A stretch of 64,000 bases of DNA from Sulfuricaulis sp040901545 (GTDB taxonomy: Bacteria; Pseudomonadota; Gammaproteobacteria; Acidiferrobacterales; Sulfurifustaceae). Both the position numbers and the translations under genes were made by a program. The number at the start of each line of letters is the position of its first letter. The first letter of the stretch is position 1. Positions 9,760 to 18,554 of the stretch are shown in pieces. The stretch spans positions 44,891 through 108,890 of the forward strand of contig NZ_JBBDYL010000043.1 in the NCBI RefSeq assembly GCF_040901545.1, given 5' to 3'. The notes beneath the pieces were generated by a model. It saw only the letters and a program-made list of their open reading frames with translations. It was not told the origin of the DNA and did not search any database.

Positions 9760-10515
9760 GGGACGCTACCCTTTATCTCAGGTGTTCGCCGTGGTAGATT
9801 CTATTCATGCCCCGGCTGGCCCGCACCGTCTTCGCTCGCGTCCCCCATCACGTGACGCAGCGCGGCAACCGACGCGAAAAGGTGTTCTTCACCGACGCGG
9901 ACCGTACGGCTTATCTGGACTGGTTAAAAGAGTATTGCCAGCAACACCGTGTTGACGTGTTGGCCTACTGCCTCATGACCAATCACATTCACTTGGTCGT
10001 CGTGCCCGAGACGGATCACGGCCTCGAGCGCGTACTCAAGCCTTTGCACATGCGCTATGCCCAGCGCATCAACCAGGCGCGGGGATGGAAAGGGCACCTG
10101 TGGCAAGGACGGTTTTTCTCCTCGCCCTTGGACGAACCCTATCTGTGGGCGGCGGTGCGGTACGTGGAGCGCAATCCCGTCCGCGCCAAGATGGTGCGAA
10201 AAGCCGAAAATTATCGCTGGTCCAGCGCCGGTGGGCACTGTGGACTGCGACCAGACACGGTGCTGACCCAGAAATCGTTCTGGCGCAAGCAGTTCGGCAG
10301 CATCGGCCGCTGGTCCGCTAGGCTGGCCGAGGGCGATGCGCCGGAAGCCATGCAGGTGTTGAGGCGTAACGCCGACAAGGGATTGCCCTGCGGTTCGGAG
10401 AAGTTCATCCAGCAACTGGAGAAACGAGCGGGACGCCTGTTACAGTACCGGCCACGAGGACGACCGAAGATGGCTGATGACGAATAAAGAGTGGACGAAT
10501 AAAGGGTAGCGTCCC
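9760..10515 (+). mobile_element. REP-associated transposase element with inverted ends
   Basis: A 15-bp perfect inverted repeat, GGGACGCTACCCTTT at 9760-9774 and its complement at 10501-10515, brackets the single transposase gene. This is the usual layout of elements carrying REP-associated tyrosine transposases. The right end cuts into an IS91-like remnant that starts within 25 bp. Confidence 0.8.
9807..10487 (+). CDS. REP-associated tyrosine transposase (Y1_Tnp)
   Basis: A 226-residue HUH-type single-strand transposase. The N-terminal 'MPRLARTVFARVPHHVTQRG' and 'NHIHLVVV' (HxH at H60/H62) are diagnostic of the RAYT group; the candidate nucleophile Tyr is in 'AVRYVERNPVRAKM'. RAYTs nick and join DNA at palindromic REP-like sequences. 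It appears intact, with flanking inverted repeats. Two truncated relatives lie at 17726 and 20466. Confidence 0.93.
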   Translation: MPRLARTVFARVPHHVTQRGNRREKVFFTDADRTAYLDWLKEYCQQHRVDVLAYCLMTNHIHLVVVPETDHGLERVLKPLHMRYAQRINQARGWKGHLWQGRFFSSPLDEPYLWAAVRYVERNPVRAKMVRKAENYRWSSAGGHCGLRPDTVLTQKSFWRKQFGSIGRWSARLAEGDAPEAMQVLRRNADKGLPCGSEKFIQQLEKRAGRLLQYRPRGRPKMADDE

Positions 10516-10538
10516 ATTTCCCGCACATTTCCCGCCAG

Positions 10539-10754
10539 GTTTACGAGGCCGATCCGCTGCAGTGCCCCAAGTGCAAGGGCCCGATGCGGGTGATTGCGCT
10601 GATCGAAGATCCGGGCGTGATCCGGCGCATCCTCGAGCACTTGGGATTGTGGACGCCGCTCGCCACCGAGCGCAGTCCGCCACCCGCTGCCGCGAGTTGG
10701 CCCCAACATGCCAACTTGCCGCTCACCTATCACCCGGTTCCCGACATCGCCTAA
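10539..10754 (+). pseudogene. IS91-like transposase C-terminus, copy R1
   Basis: About 71 residues of an IS91-family transposase C-terminal region, recognisable by 'VYEADPLQCPKCKGPMRVIA' (a CxxC zinc-ribbon-like pair) and 'IRRILEHLGLW'. No catalytic HUH domain is present. It is almost identical to the copy at 17839-18231 through the shared part. The left side is cut where the RAYT element ends. Confidence 0.85.
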
Positions 10755-10889
10755 CCCCTTGCGATAGCCAAGGGGCGGGAAAGGGCTTGCTGTGATCTCG
10801 CCGTTGGAATAGATTGCTCGGTAATCGACCGCTGATCCCGCTCACGACCCGCCCGGATCGCGGTCGTCTGCCGGGGAGGGGCAGCCCGC

Positions 10890-10982
10890 ATGAACTTAAC
10901 ACCGATTATGCGCACTGTGCGTGCGCTTTCGCACTGGCTCCCGGCGCGCGGGCGCGGCGCAGCGAAATCGGCGCCGGATTGA
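10890..10982 (+). CDS. Conserved micro-ORF in R1
   Basis: Thirty codons, beginning MNLTPIMRTVRAL and ending LPARGRGAAKSAPD, with GGAGG 10 bp upstream. The same reading frame, length, start and stop are kept in R2 (18373) and R3 (20019), although the DNA of R2 has diverged. Basic, no known domain. It may be a true peptide or simply part of the transposon's terminal sequence. Confidence 0.45.
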   Translation: MNLTPIMRTVRALSHWLPARGRGAAKSAPD

Positions 10983-11049
10983 TCGGATTGATTTTCCTAT
11001 CCGTTTTTCCTATCCGTTTTTTCCTATCCGTGTTCTCAAGAGAGTCAGC

Positions 11050-13311
11050 ATGACACCATCGCGATTCCGCCTTCTCCTGGGCGTGTACTCGGTCGTTTTT
11101 GTAATCTCGATCATTCTAGCCGCGATCGGCCTCCAGAAATCCCTCGTTCTATATGTGCTCGGATTCGCGCTGCTTTTCGCGTCCATCGTCGGCTTCACCG
11201 CCACACTCGCCACGCGCTACGCACTCCGAAAGTTCGGCCGCTGGCCGAGACCGAACGCTACCGATCTGCCGAACATCGCGCCGATTGAGCCAACACGACC
11301 GCCGCACATCGCGCCGATTGAGCCGAGCGCGCCGCCGCCGGTAATCGAGAGACAGCCTGATCGCATCGAGGTGGAACCAGTCTTCGCCACCTCGGTGACG
11401 GAGATCGAGCCAGCTGATGGCGCCGTCGTTCATGGCACGGACACCTGGGTCAGGTGGCGCACGTCGGGACACGGTGCCGCGCGCGTCATGTGGCGCGAGA
11501 GCGGGCGGGAAGAATTCAGGAATGTTCCAGCCAGTGGTGATGATCCTGTCGTAGCCCCCATCGGTCCGCTCAAGATTGGCCGGCGGTACGAGTACATGGT
11601 CGAAGAGGCGATCGCGGACGTCGTGTCCCGCAGCGGCCTTCGCACCTTCGAGGTACAGCCTGGTCTCATGTTCGATCCCCCGAGCTTCGAGACTATCGTC
11701 GCGCGCGACTACGACCAGCGGGTTTCGCTCATGCTCAAGAATCGCTCAGCCACAGCGATCAGTGTTGGAGCGAGGGCGCTTCAGTTCTGGGAAGATCTCC
11801 CCGCCGACATCGTTGGACCCGGTTCCATCGACGATCCCGCGCAGCTGCAACCCGGCGGAACACTGAAACTGGAGCTGGCAGTTACCGCACCAGACGCGAC
11901 GCGCGAGACGTACGACATTCCCGTCGAGGCTTCAGGAACATTCGCGACGGTGCGGGTAAGGGTGCCGCGCCCGCCGTTGAAATTGTCTTTGCGCGTCGTC
12001 AGTGAAGATCCGCGCACGCTGGCCAAGACTATCGAGATTCGAAACGATGGTGAGACTATCGGTGATCTCGCCATTCGCGTCGTCGAGCCCGATGACGCCG
12101 ATCTGCGACTACAGCCCACCGTCAACCACGCGTACCTGAAGCGGGGCGAGAGCATCCAGCTGGTTGCGACACCGGTGCTGTACCTGGAATTCAGATCCCT
12201 GAAGGCGGAGATAGAATGCGCGTCTGCCGGGCAACACATGCTGTTTGCGCTGGATTTCCGTGCGCCTCCGGGAATGCGCCTGCTTGGTGTTCGCACGGGC
12301 TCGGCACACACGTCATCCACCGCTGATTGGTACTGCACCAACAGGCCGAACATCCTCCTCGACATTCTCGGCCTGAGTGCGCTGGGGCCGGCGGTAGACT
12401 TGGCCACTTACGCCTGGGACGAAATTACCAAAATGCGTGAGGACGCGTTAATGCAATGGGCGGAAGAGCTCTGGTGGGTTCACCTGGGGCTGGACCTCGC
12501 CGGCCTTTTTCCCGTTCTCGGCGCAGCACCAGATTCACTGAATGCGGGCCTCTATGTCATCGAAGGAGACATGGACAACGCCAAGTGGGCGACCGCTGCG
12601 ATTCTTCCGGTTCTTGGCGCCGGCGCCACGGTCACGAAGCTCGGAGTGAGGGCGAGCCGTAAGATCGCGAAAGAGCTCGGCAAGGACGCCCTTGCAAAGG
12701 GGATCAAGGAAGCGGTCGAGCGCAGTGGCAGACCAACGCCGAAGCCTCCGCACCTGAAACAACCGACCGAGTACCCTGCCGGGTGGCAGAAAGAAGTTGC
12801 TGCCCTGAAAACGAAATTCCCGAAGCTGAACGACGCTGACCTCCTACCCAAGCGCCGGGGGGTGAGCAGAGGGAGTGCGTATGAAGGAGCGGGGACCGGT
12901 CATGGCTTCTCCTTCCGAGGGAAACTTCGCGACGGCACCGGGATCGAGCTGGACGACATCACACCGGGGGGCGTCGTCGTCGATGCGAAGTCGCGGAGCT
13001 ACCTCGATAAACCCGCCGACAGCGAGCCGGGATCGCTGTTGGATCCGTATCCGAGCGATCCGAGTGATCTTGCCTCCGGCCCGTTGAACACAGTGCTCGA
13101 AGACGTAAATCCGGAAAAACTCCTTCAGAGGAAGGAGCAGTTCCAGAAGCAGCTCGAGTTCGTCAGGGAAAACGACTTGAACGGACTGGAATGGGTTGTG
13201 GACAATCCCCGTTCCAAACAAATCCTTGAGGACTTCCTCGACGAGCTTAGAACGCACCCCGTCTACGACGGGTTTGACTGGTCGAACGTGAGAATCGTGG
13301 AGGGATATTGA
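11050..13311 (+). CDS. Membrane-anchored polymorphic-toxin-like protein with nuclease-like tip
   Basis: A 753-residue protein, not closely recognised. Order: two N-terminal membrane helices (about 8-52); a proline-rich linker with a tandem 'IAPIEP' repeat; Ig/CARDB-like beta domains (about 100-410); a pretoxin-like segment 'LDLAGLFPVLGAA' ... 'GDMDNAKWATAAILPVLGAG' (about 478-530), typical just before toxin tips; and a C-terminal domain with 'GIELDDI' and 'GVVVDAKSRSY' (about D645, K647), resembling PD-(D/E)XK toxins of the Tox-REase-5 type. ATG 11050 has an AAGAGAG just upstream. The next gene starts at a TTG overlapping this stop. No obvious immunity gene follows. Toxin activity is inference. 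Confidence 0.6.
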   Translation: MTPSRFRLLLGVYSVVFVISIILAAIGLQKSLVLYVLGFALLFASIVGFTATLATRYALRKFGRWPRPNATDLPNIAPIEPTRPPHIAPIEPSAPPPVIERQPDRIEVEPVFATSVTEIEPADGAVVHGTDTWVRWRTSGHGAARVMWRESGREEFRNVPASGDDPVVAPIGPLKIGRRYEYMVEEAIADVVSRSGLRTFEVQPGLMFDPPSFETIVARDYDQRVSLMLKNRSATAISVGARALQFWEDLPADIVGPGSIDDPAQLQPGGTLKLELAVTAPDATRETYDIPVEASGTFATVRVRVPRPPLKLSLRVVSEDPRTLAKTIEIRNDGETIGDLAIRVVEPDDADLRLQPTVNHAYLKRGESIQLVATPVLYLEFRSLKAEIECASAGQHMLFALDFRAPPGMRLLGVRTGSAHTSSTADWYCTNRPNILLDILGLSALGPAVDLATYAWDEITKMREDALMQWAEELWWVHLGLDLAGLFPVLGAAPDSLNAGLYVIEGDMDNAKWATAAILPVLGAGATVTKLGVRASRKIAKELGKDALAKGIKEAVERSGRPTPKPPHLKQPTEYPAGWQKEVAALKTKFPKLNDADLLPKRRGVSRGSAYEGAGTGHGFSFRGKLRDGTGIELDDITPGGVVVDAKSRSYLDKPADSEPGSLLDPYPSDPSDLASGPLNTVLEDVNPEKLLQRKEQFQKQLEFVRENDLNGLEWVVDNPRSKQILEDFLDELRTHPVYDGFDWSNVRIVEGY

Positions 13312-15776
13312 ACATTCGAACCGGCTTACTCGAGGCGCTGCAACGTCGAGCCGGCTTCACGAGAGCGCACAACGGAGCGTTTGCCGCGTGCGTCGAGGGT
13401 GACGCCGCCGATTCGAGCGCGACACCGGCGAGCTGGCACGCCGGCGACAGAGTGTGCTTTGCCTGGCACGGCGTAGAGGATGAGATCGTCTACGCTGCCT
13501 TCGATCGCCGAGGCGCTCCAATCGTGGAGCCGATGATGCTTGGTTCCGGTCGCTGGCCACGCCTTACCGCCGAGGCCGGGAGGACAGCGGTCGCGTGGAG
13601 TCGCTCCGGCGAGTTCGTCGTGCGGGTGCACGATCACTACTCGTGGAGCGATGAGATCGCGCTCCCTGGGCGTGAAGCGGCGATCGCGTTCGGTCCGGGT
13701 ACTCCGTTGCATGCGGCGACCACGGAGGGCCTCTGGAAGCTCAACGACACGGGCTTCGAGCGTCTACGGCGGGAACCCTATTTCCAGCCTGCTCTCATCC
13801 TCGACGGTGGTGGCCGCGCGACGATCGCATCGGAGCGCAATGGCCAGGTCCTGGTCGATGGAACCGCTATCGACCGGGGTGCGCGACCGTCGCTCGCCCG
13901 CACAGCGGACGGTGCAACGCATCTGGCGTACGTGTCGAACGGAGTTGTACAGCTTCGCCATTCGAGCGGCACTCGTTGGTCCGAGGCCGAAACCATGCAG
14001 GCACGCGACCCGTCGTGGCCAACGCTCGCGACCAGCGGCAACGACTTGCGGATCACGTTCATCGGCCGCAGCGATCATGGTCCCGACGCCCTCTGGCTTC
14101 TGCGCCTGCCCGACACGGTACCCATTCTGATCCCGTCGCTCGCCGGCAATGTCACCGATACCTGGCTGACGCTGAATTTCGGACTGACTAGCGCTCGATC
14201 GTATTACCGTCCGCACGATGTCCTGGTGACGCTCAATGACGAATGGATAAAGGTCTTCCCCAGAACAGTTCCGCAAGGGCGGTATCTGTTCCGGATCCAT
14301 CCGAGCCGCGTGCAAACCTCGAGCGGGCCACCCGCCGTGAATCGCCTCGGTATCCGCAGCTGGCACTCCAACGGCGGGAGCTACAGGACGACCAGCGAGT
14401 TCCGTCTCTCCGTGCGCACCCAGTGGAGCGAGCACTTCGCCTTCGCGTCTTCCGCGGAAGAGGTTCTCGAGAGCATGGAGAAGAAAGTCGTAAATCACGA
14501 CCAGCACGATCTGGCCGTGTTAGCGAACGATCTAGACCTGCCGGTCGCGGCGCCGGAACCAGGCGTGGTCGAGTTCGACATCACGATTGCGAATCTCGGG
14601 GAGGGCACATCCCGGCCCGCGCACCTGGAGATGCGCGACGGCGAGAAAGTTCTCGCTGAGCGCGAGATTCCCGCCCTGGCGCCGGATGCCAGCAAGACCG
14701 TCAAGATGCCGCTCGACTATGATGGAAAGATCGAGACAGTTGTCTTTGGTCTTCGGCAATCGAAGCCGGACTTCGATCCTACCAACGACATCATGGTCGT
14801 GAATCTCTGGGCTCCTCGCGCGTCTCCCACACTACCCGAGCGCTCGGCGGCTCCCGACGAGGCGGCGCCAATTGCCACGGGCCTTGAACCAGCAACTGAT
14901 TTCACCCTCCCGTCGGCCACGGACAACGCTTTAATCCGGCTCGCCGACTACGCGGGCAAGGTCGTGTTGATCAACTGGTGGCGCACGAGCTGCGGCTTCT
15001 CTGCGGCCGAAAGCCCACGTCTCGTCAGTCTGTACGAGCGCTACCGCGAGCGAGGGCTCGTCATACTCGGCGTCTCCGACGACACTCGAGAGTCTGTCGC
15101 GGCCATCCCCGAGTATCTGCGACGTCACGGTATCACCTGGCCGATCGGCTTGAATGATCAGGCCGAGTTTAAACGGGAGATCCTGCGGGAAACGCCGGGA
15201 GACACTCCCGGCAACTATCTTGTCACGCGCCACGGCCGGTTCGTGTACCTCGGTCTCGACCGCGACGACGCTTCATGGCGCCGCGTGGAGCAGGCCGTCA
15301 CTCAGGCGCTCGCTGAATCCGCGCCCCGGGCAGCCGCCATCGAGTCACGGCAGCTTCCCGCCTCTCCCGGCTTCGCGCTGCTCGATCTTCAGGGGAGGAC
15401 GGTCACGCCGGCGAGCTTCGAGGGTCGGCCGCTCATCGTGAACTTCTTCACCGCGGAAACCGCCGCCTGGGCAGGAAGAGTGCTGAACTCGATCGCGCAA
15501 ACCCATCGCACCCCCGGTCTTGAGGTCGTCGGGATCAATCTGTTCGACAGCGATGCGGATGTGCAGCGAGCTATCGCCAGACACGGGACGACGTATCCTG
15601 TGCTGCGAGGCACCGAATCCGTTCAGACTGAGTGGATTGGGAGTCCCAAATCGTGGGCGACTTTCTTCGTGACTCGCGATCGCAGGATCTTCAAGGCCAT
15701 CCTCGAATCGATAGAGGGCGGCTTGGAGGAGCACGTGTTTCCGAGATACGCCCAACACCTTCTGAACCATTCGTAG
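13308..15776 (+). CDS. Propeller, CARDB and tandem thioredoxin-fold protein
   Basis: An 822-residue protein starting at TTG overlapping the upstream TGA, so translation is probably coupled. Residues about 30-270 look like a sialidase/BNR-type beta-propeller; about 380-500 a CARDB-like beta-sandwich ('VEFDITIANLGEGTSRPAHL'); about 525-670 an AhpC/TlpA-like thioredoxin fold ('DFTLPS', 'GKVVLINWWRTSCGFS'); about 680-822 a second ('GFALLDLQGR', 'IVNFFTAETAAW'). The first keeps one cysteine of the CxxC and the second has none, so disulfide exchange is unlikely. No signal peptide is evident. Its function with the toxin-like gene is unknown. Confidence 0.6.
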   Translation: MNIRTGLLEALQRRAGFTRAHNGAFAACVEGDAADSSATPASWHAGDRVCFAWHGVEDEIVYAAFDRRGAPIVEPMMLGSGRWPRLTAEAGRTAVAWSRSGEFVVRVHDHYSWSDEIALPGREAAIAFGPGTPLHAATTEGLWKLNDTGFERLRREPYFQPALILDGGGRATIASERNGQVLVDGTAIDRGARPSLARTADGATHLAYVSNGVVQLRHSSGTRWSEAETMQARDPSWPTLATSGNDLRITFIGRSDHGPDALWLLRLPDTVPILIPSLAGNVTDTWLTLNFGLTSARSYYRPHDVLVTLNDEWIKVFPRTVPQGRYLFRIHPSRVQTSSGPPAVNRLGIRSWHSNGGSYRTTSEFRLSVRTQWSEHFAFASSAEEVLESMEKKVVNHDQHDLAVLANDLDLPVAAPEPGVVEFDITIANLGEGTSRPAHLEMRDGEKVLAEREIPALAPDASKTVKMPLDYDGKIETVVFGLRQSKPDFDPTNDIMVVNLWAPRASPTLPERSAAPDEAAPIATGLEPATDFTLPSATDNALIRLADYAGKVVLINWWRTSCGFSAAESPRLVSLYERYRERGLVILGVSDDTRESVAAIPEYLRRHGITWPIGLNDQAEFKREILRETPGDTPGNYLVTRHGRFVYLGLDRDDASWRRVEQAVTQALAESAPRAAAIESRQLPASPGFALLDLQGRTVTPASFEGRPLIVNFFTAETAAWAGRVLNSIAQTHRTPGLEVVGINLFDSDADVQRAIARHGTTYPVLRGTESVQTEWIGSPKSWATFFVTRDRRIFKAILESIEGGLEEHVFPRYAQHLLNHS

Positions 15777-15815
15777 GTCCGGATAGAACCCGTTCAGCAA
15801 CCGAGGCGATTGGAC

Positions 15816-16370
15816 ATGAAAATCCTCAAACTGCTTGTGGCCGTCGTTATCGCGATCGGGCTGATAGCGGTGATTGCTTATCTCATCGACCCGCAAGGCG
15901 ACACCACGCGCAAACCCCCGCCGGGTGTGAGCGGAGGTGGTATGCGGAATCAGCCACCGGCCGACCGCGCGGCCATCGCGGCGACGCGCGAGCAACTCGG
16001 CGCTTACTTCAACTCGTGCGGCAACCAGTACGTGACACACTATCCAGTGTTCGAGCCCATCGGCGGAGGCGGGCCGTCGGGCGGGCCGGTAGTGGGCCGC
16101 GCGGTCAATCACTCGGAGCGGTATCTGGACGTCACATTCGAATCTCACCCGCGCCCCCTCACCGACATAGACAGGCTCAACAAGATCGACTGGACGGGCA
16201 CGGTCGTCATGAAGGCGCGTGCCTGGGGGCGCGGCCCGCAGAATGTCGAATGGTCAGCGGCGCCGGAGAGAATAATCGGAGTCGAGAAAAAGCCAGCAGG
16301 GTGGGTGCTCGAATCACCGTGGATTGACAGCGTGAGGGCGCAACGCTCCAGGAAAGAGCCCTGCCCCTAG
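15816..16370 (+). CDS. Small membrane-anchored protein of unknown function
   Basis: A 184-residue protein with a single N-terminal membrane helix (about residues 4-25) and an extracytoplasmic domain rich in Gly and Arg. The ATG at 15816 has GAGG nine bases upstream; an in-frame TTG at 15810 is less likely. It is the third gene of the cargo after R1, 39 bp behind the previous one. It could be a partner of the toxin-like operon, but no immunity family was recognised. Confidence 0.55.
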   Translation: MKILKLLVAVVIAIGLIAVIAYLIDPQGDTTRKPPPGVSGGGMRNQPPADRAAIAATREQLGAYFNSCGNQYVTHYPVFEPIGGGGPSGGPVVGRAVNHSERYLDVTFESHPRPLTDIDRLNKIDWTGTVVMKARAWGRGPQNVEWSAAPERIIGVEKKPAGWVLESPWIDSVRAQRSRKEPCP

Positions 16371-16518
16371 CCCCCCCTAGTTACTTTCCGGTGAAAAATT
16401 CGGTTTCGTAAGTGTCACGCATGCATTCAGGTTCCAGCGGCCGGCCGGCGCTCCCTCGCCGCGGCGTCTTTGTGGTCCACCGCGTCGAGGAGAAGCCCTA
16501 CGACGCGTGCCGCCACGA

Positions 16519-17466
16519 CTACGGTGGCGCCGCGGTGCCGATGGTCAGCAGATTCCCGGCGATCACCCCGAGGCCGACCCAGCGCTCCATGCCGTCGTGT
16601 CCATGGTAGAGGCACCGCTGCAAGCCATGTCGGCGCTTCAACACGCTGATCCGGCCTTCACAGCCGACGCGCCACCGCTGCCCGCGCCGAAACCAGCGTT
16701 GCCGTTCGTGGGCGCGCCGCGCCGGCGACTTGGGACCGGGCCGGGGCAAGATGACGCGCCGCACGCCGCGGTCGAGCGCTGCCTGCTCGTTGGCCGTCGA
16801 GGCGAACCCGCGGTCGGCCGCGGCCAGATCCGGCGCCCGCCCAAAGGTCTGCACGTGGGCCGCGAGGGCAGGCGTCCACAGCGTCGAATCGGCGGGGCGT
16901 TCGGCGTGCACGGTGTACGCGGTGACGATTTGGTGTTCGGCCTCTTGAATCGTGACCAGTTTCCCGAATTCCGTTGGCTTGACGATCTTGCCTTTGCGAA
17001 TCCCCTCGGTGTGCGGCTCGAACAGACTCATGACCTTGTCCGGCACGTGCGTGTCGCCGCCGAGCACGCGCGCCCGCGTCTGGGCCATGACGCGCCGCAG
17101 CAAGGGGCGGACCGTCTGGACCTGCGCCTGCAGGCGCCGGAGTCGCCGCCGTGTCTGGTCATCGACCGTGCGCAGCCGTTGCCCCACGCGGCGGGTCATC
17201 CGGTCGGCGTCGCGGAGCACGGCACGCGTCGTCGCCAGCAAGCGCCGATAGCTGCGCACCAAGCCCTCACGGGTTTTAGGGCTCCGGGCGAAGGCCTTGA
17301 TCTCAAAGGTCCGGCGCACGGCGCGGCGCAGCCGATTGCGCACGGCGCGGCGGCCCCGGCCGATCACCGTTTGGATCCGCTTCAGCGTGCGCGTGACCAC
17401 GCGGATGCCGTCGACGAGCAAGGAGCTGTCCGTCGGATAATGAATGGGCGTCTCCACCTGTAGCAT
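16519..17466 (-). pseudogene. 5'-truncated DDE transposase, probably ISNCY family
   Basis: An open frame of 315 residues that begins in the middle of a transposase: 'VETPIHYPTDSSLLVDGIRV' matches the central region of ISNCY-type enzymes, followed by 'ADRGFAST' and 'GCEGRISVLKRRHGL', which supply later acidic catalytic residues. The N-terminal ~150 residues and first catalytic part are missing; upstream is a run of C/G and unrelated sequence. Very GC- and Arg-rich. Probably inactive. Left end and target duplication not identifiable. Confidence 0.75.
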
Positions 17467-17672
17467 CGGGCTCGGGTCGGCCCCCCCCCGCGCCGGGCCG
17501 TCTGAGAATAGCGTTTATGTCGCTTAGACTCTAGACTCCTTAGACTCCACCTTGCTTCATGGTTCGGCTCCGGTCGCGGGCGCAGATTGACGGCTCAAGC
17601 AAGAACGGGGTCGGACCACGGCAACGCGTTGATTCAGTGAGATTAGAGACTGAAAAACGAGTCTCTTGAGTG

Positions 17673-17712
17673 CTTAGAAGCCACTTTTTGAGATCAAAAA
17701 GCGCCTTCTAAG
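17673..17712. repeat. 40-bp nested palindrome before RAYT remnant
   Basis: An outer 8-bp inverted repeat (CTTAGAAG/CTTCTAAG) encloses an inner 6-bp one (CTTTTT/AAAAAG) around GAGATC. It lies 14 bp before the start codon of a RAYT fragment at 17726, the place where RAYT-associated palindromes sit. Probably a transposon end rather than a terminator. Confidence 0.6.
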
Positions 17713-17725
17713 GATTCAGAACAGC

Positions 17726-17760
17726 ATGCCACGCGCCAACCGCTACTTTCGGCCAACGCG
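17726..17760 (+). pseudogene. N-terminal scrap of a second RAYT transposase
   Basis: The first codons read 'MPRANRYFRP', the typical beginning of a different RAYT subgroup, and then similarity stops although the frame stays open to 17842. The rest of the 17467-17838 interval is noncoding, with short AGACTC/TTAGACT repeats near 17525-17550. Confidence 0.5.
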
Positions 17761-17838
17761 CTCGCTTGCGGGGCCGCCGCACGCGACGACTGCTGGTCAC
17801 ACTCGGTCGCCGTCGAGAGCGCCTCCTTTGTTCAAGCG

Positions 17839-18231
17839 GTGAAACACGAGCTTGGCGAGAGAGTGAAGGGACGGGAGGTTGCTCCCGCTAGCGAAAGCTT
17901 TGCCTTGCAGGAATCCAGACGCCCTTATAGAGGCCTTTCTGAGCTTGAAAATGGGGCTCTAAGCTCGGAAAACACCCTTCGCGCAAGGGCTGCCTGGGCG
18001 CGGCTGATCCGCAAGGTCTACGAGGCCGATCCGCTGCAGTGCCCCAAGTGCAAGGGCCCGATGCGGGTGATTGCGCTGATCGAAGATCCGGGCGTGATCC
18101 GGCGCATCCTCGAGCACTTGGGATTGTGGACGCCGCTCGCCACCGAGCGCAGTCCGCCACCCGCTGCCGCGAGTTGGCCGCGGCATGTCAGCCTGCCGCT
18201 GACCTATCACCCGGTTCCCGACATTGCATGA
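17839..18231 (+). pseudogene. IS91-like transposase C-terminus, copy R2
   Basis: An open frame from GTG 17839 of 130 residues. The first ~45 residues are not recognisable; from 'ARAAWARLIRKVYEADP' onward it is an IS91-family transposase C-terminus with 'CPKCKGPMRVIA' and 'RRILEHLGLW'. The R1-like sequence is nearly identical in this part, then R2 diverges after the stop. No catalytic domain. Confidence 0.82.
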
Positions 18232-18480
18232 GCTGGCGTAAATAAGCCCCCTGGAGACAGCCAAGGCGCGGGAAAGAGCTTGCTTCGTTCTGGTGCTTGG
18301 CGTAGATTTTCCAGTATTCAGCGCTGATGCCGGCTTCGATTGCGGTTTTTTCGTGGGGAGGAGGAAGCAGGCATGAACATAAGGCCCCTTATGCGCAGTG
18401 TGCGAGCATTTTCGCAGGTGCTCCCGACGCGCGGGCGCGGCGCGGCGGGACCACGGCCGGATTGATTTTCCTATCGTTTA
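17978..18480 (+). repeat. IS91-end repeat unit R2
   Basis: Second copy of the module. It shares its left border (TTCGCGCAAGGGCTGCCTGG) with R3 and its right border (GGATTGATTTTCCTATCGTTTA) with R3. The middle, after the transposase stop, is the most diverged of the three and lacks the CCCCTTG/CAAGGGG hairpin. Cargo gene 18555 begins 75 bp after the end. Confidence 0.82.
18373..18465 (+). CDS. Conserved micro-ORF in R2
   Basis: Thirty codons, beginning MNIRPLMRSVRAF and ending LPTRGRGAAGPRPD. About two thirds of residues match R1 despite substantial DNA divergence, and start, stop and length are kept. GGAGGAGG lies 10-15 bp before the ATG. Status as a translated peptide is unproven. Confidence 0.45.
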   Translation: MNIRPLMRSVRAFSQVLPTRGRGAAGPRPD

Positions 18481-18554
18481 TTGCATTTCACTCTTCATAT
18501 TCGACCTGCAGTTAGCTCGAGCAAGCCAATGTCCTAATACCAAGGGGGTGTGCA

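Larger units (their letters stand above)
10539..11031 (+). repeat. IS91-end repeat unit R1
   Basis: First of three direct copies of one module: transposase C-terminus, a hairpin (CCCCTTG/CAAGGGG, 10755-10775), ~110 bp of conserved DNA, a 30-codon micro-ORF, and an end at TTGATTTTCCTATC. In R1 the end is followed by a small triplication of TTCCTATCCGTTT (10993-11031). Cargo gene 11050 starts 19 bp later. Confidence 0.85.

Noticed and set aside
10921..11049. Upstream extension of the toxin-like protein
   Set aside because: The extra 43 codons fall within the R1 end and its small triplication; ATG 11050 has a ribosome-binding site and begins the membrane helices.
13308..15776. Active TlpA-type thiol oxidoreductase
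   Set aside because: The CxxC motif is missing in both thioredoxin-like domains.
16507..17463. 318-residue + strand frame opposite the transposase
   Set aside because: The minus strand has recognisable DDE transposase motifs; the + frame is Pro/Arg/His-rich with none.
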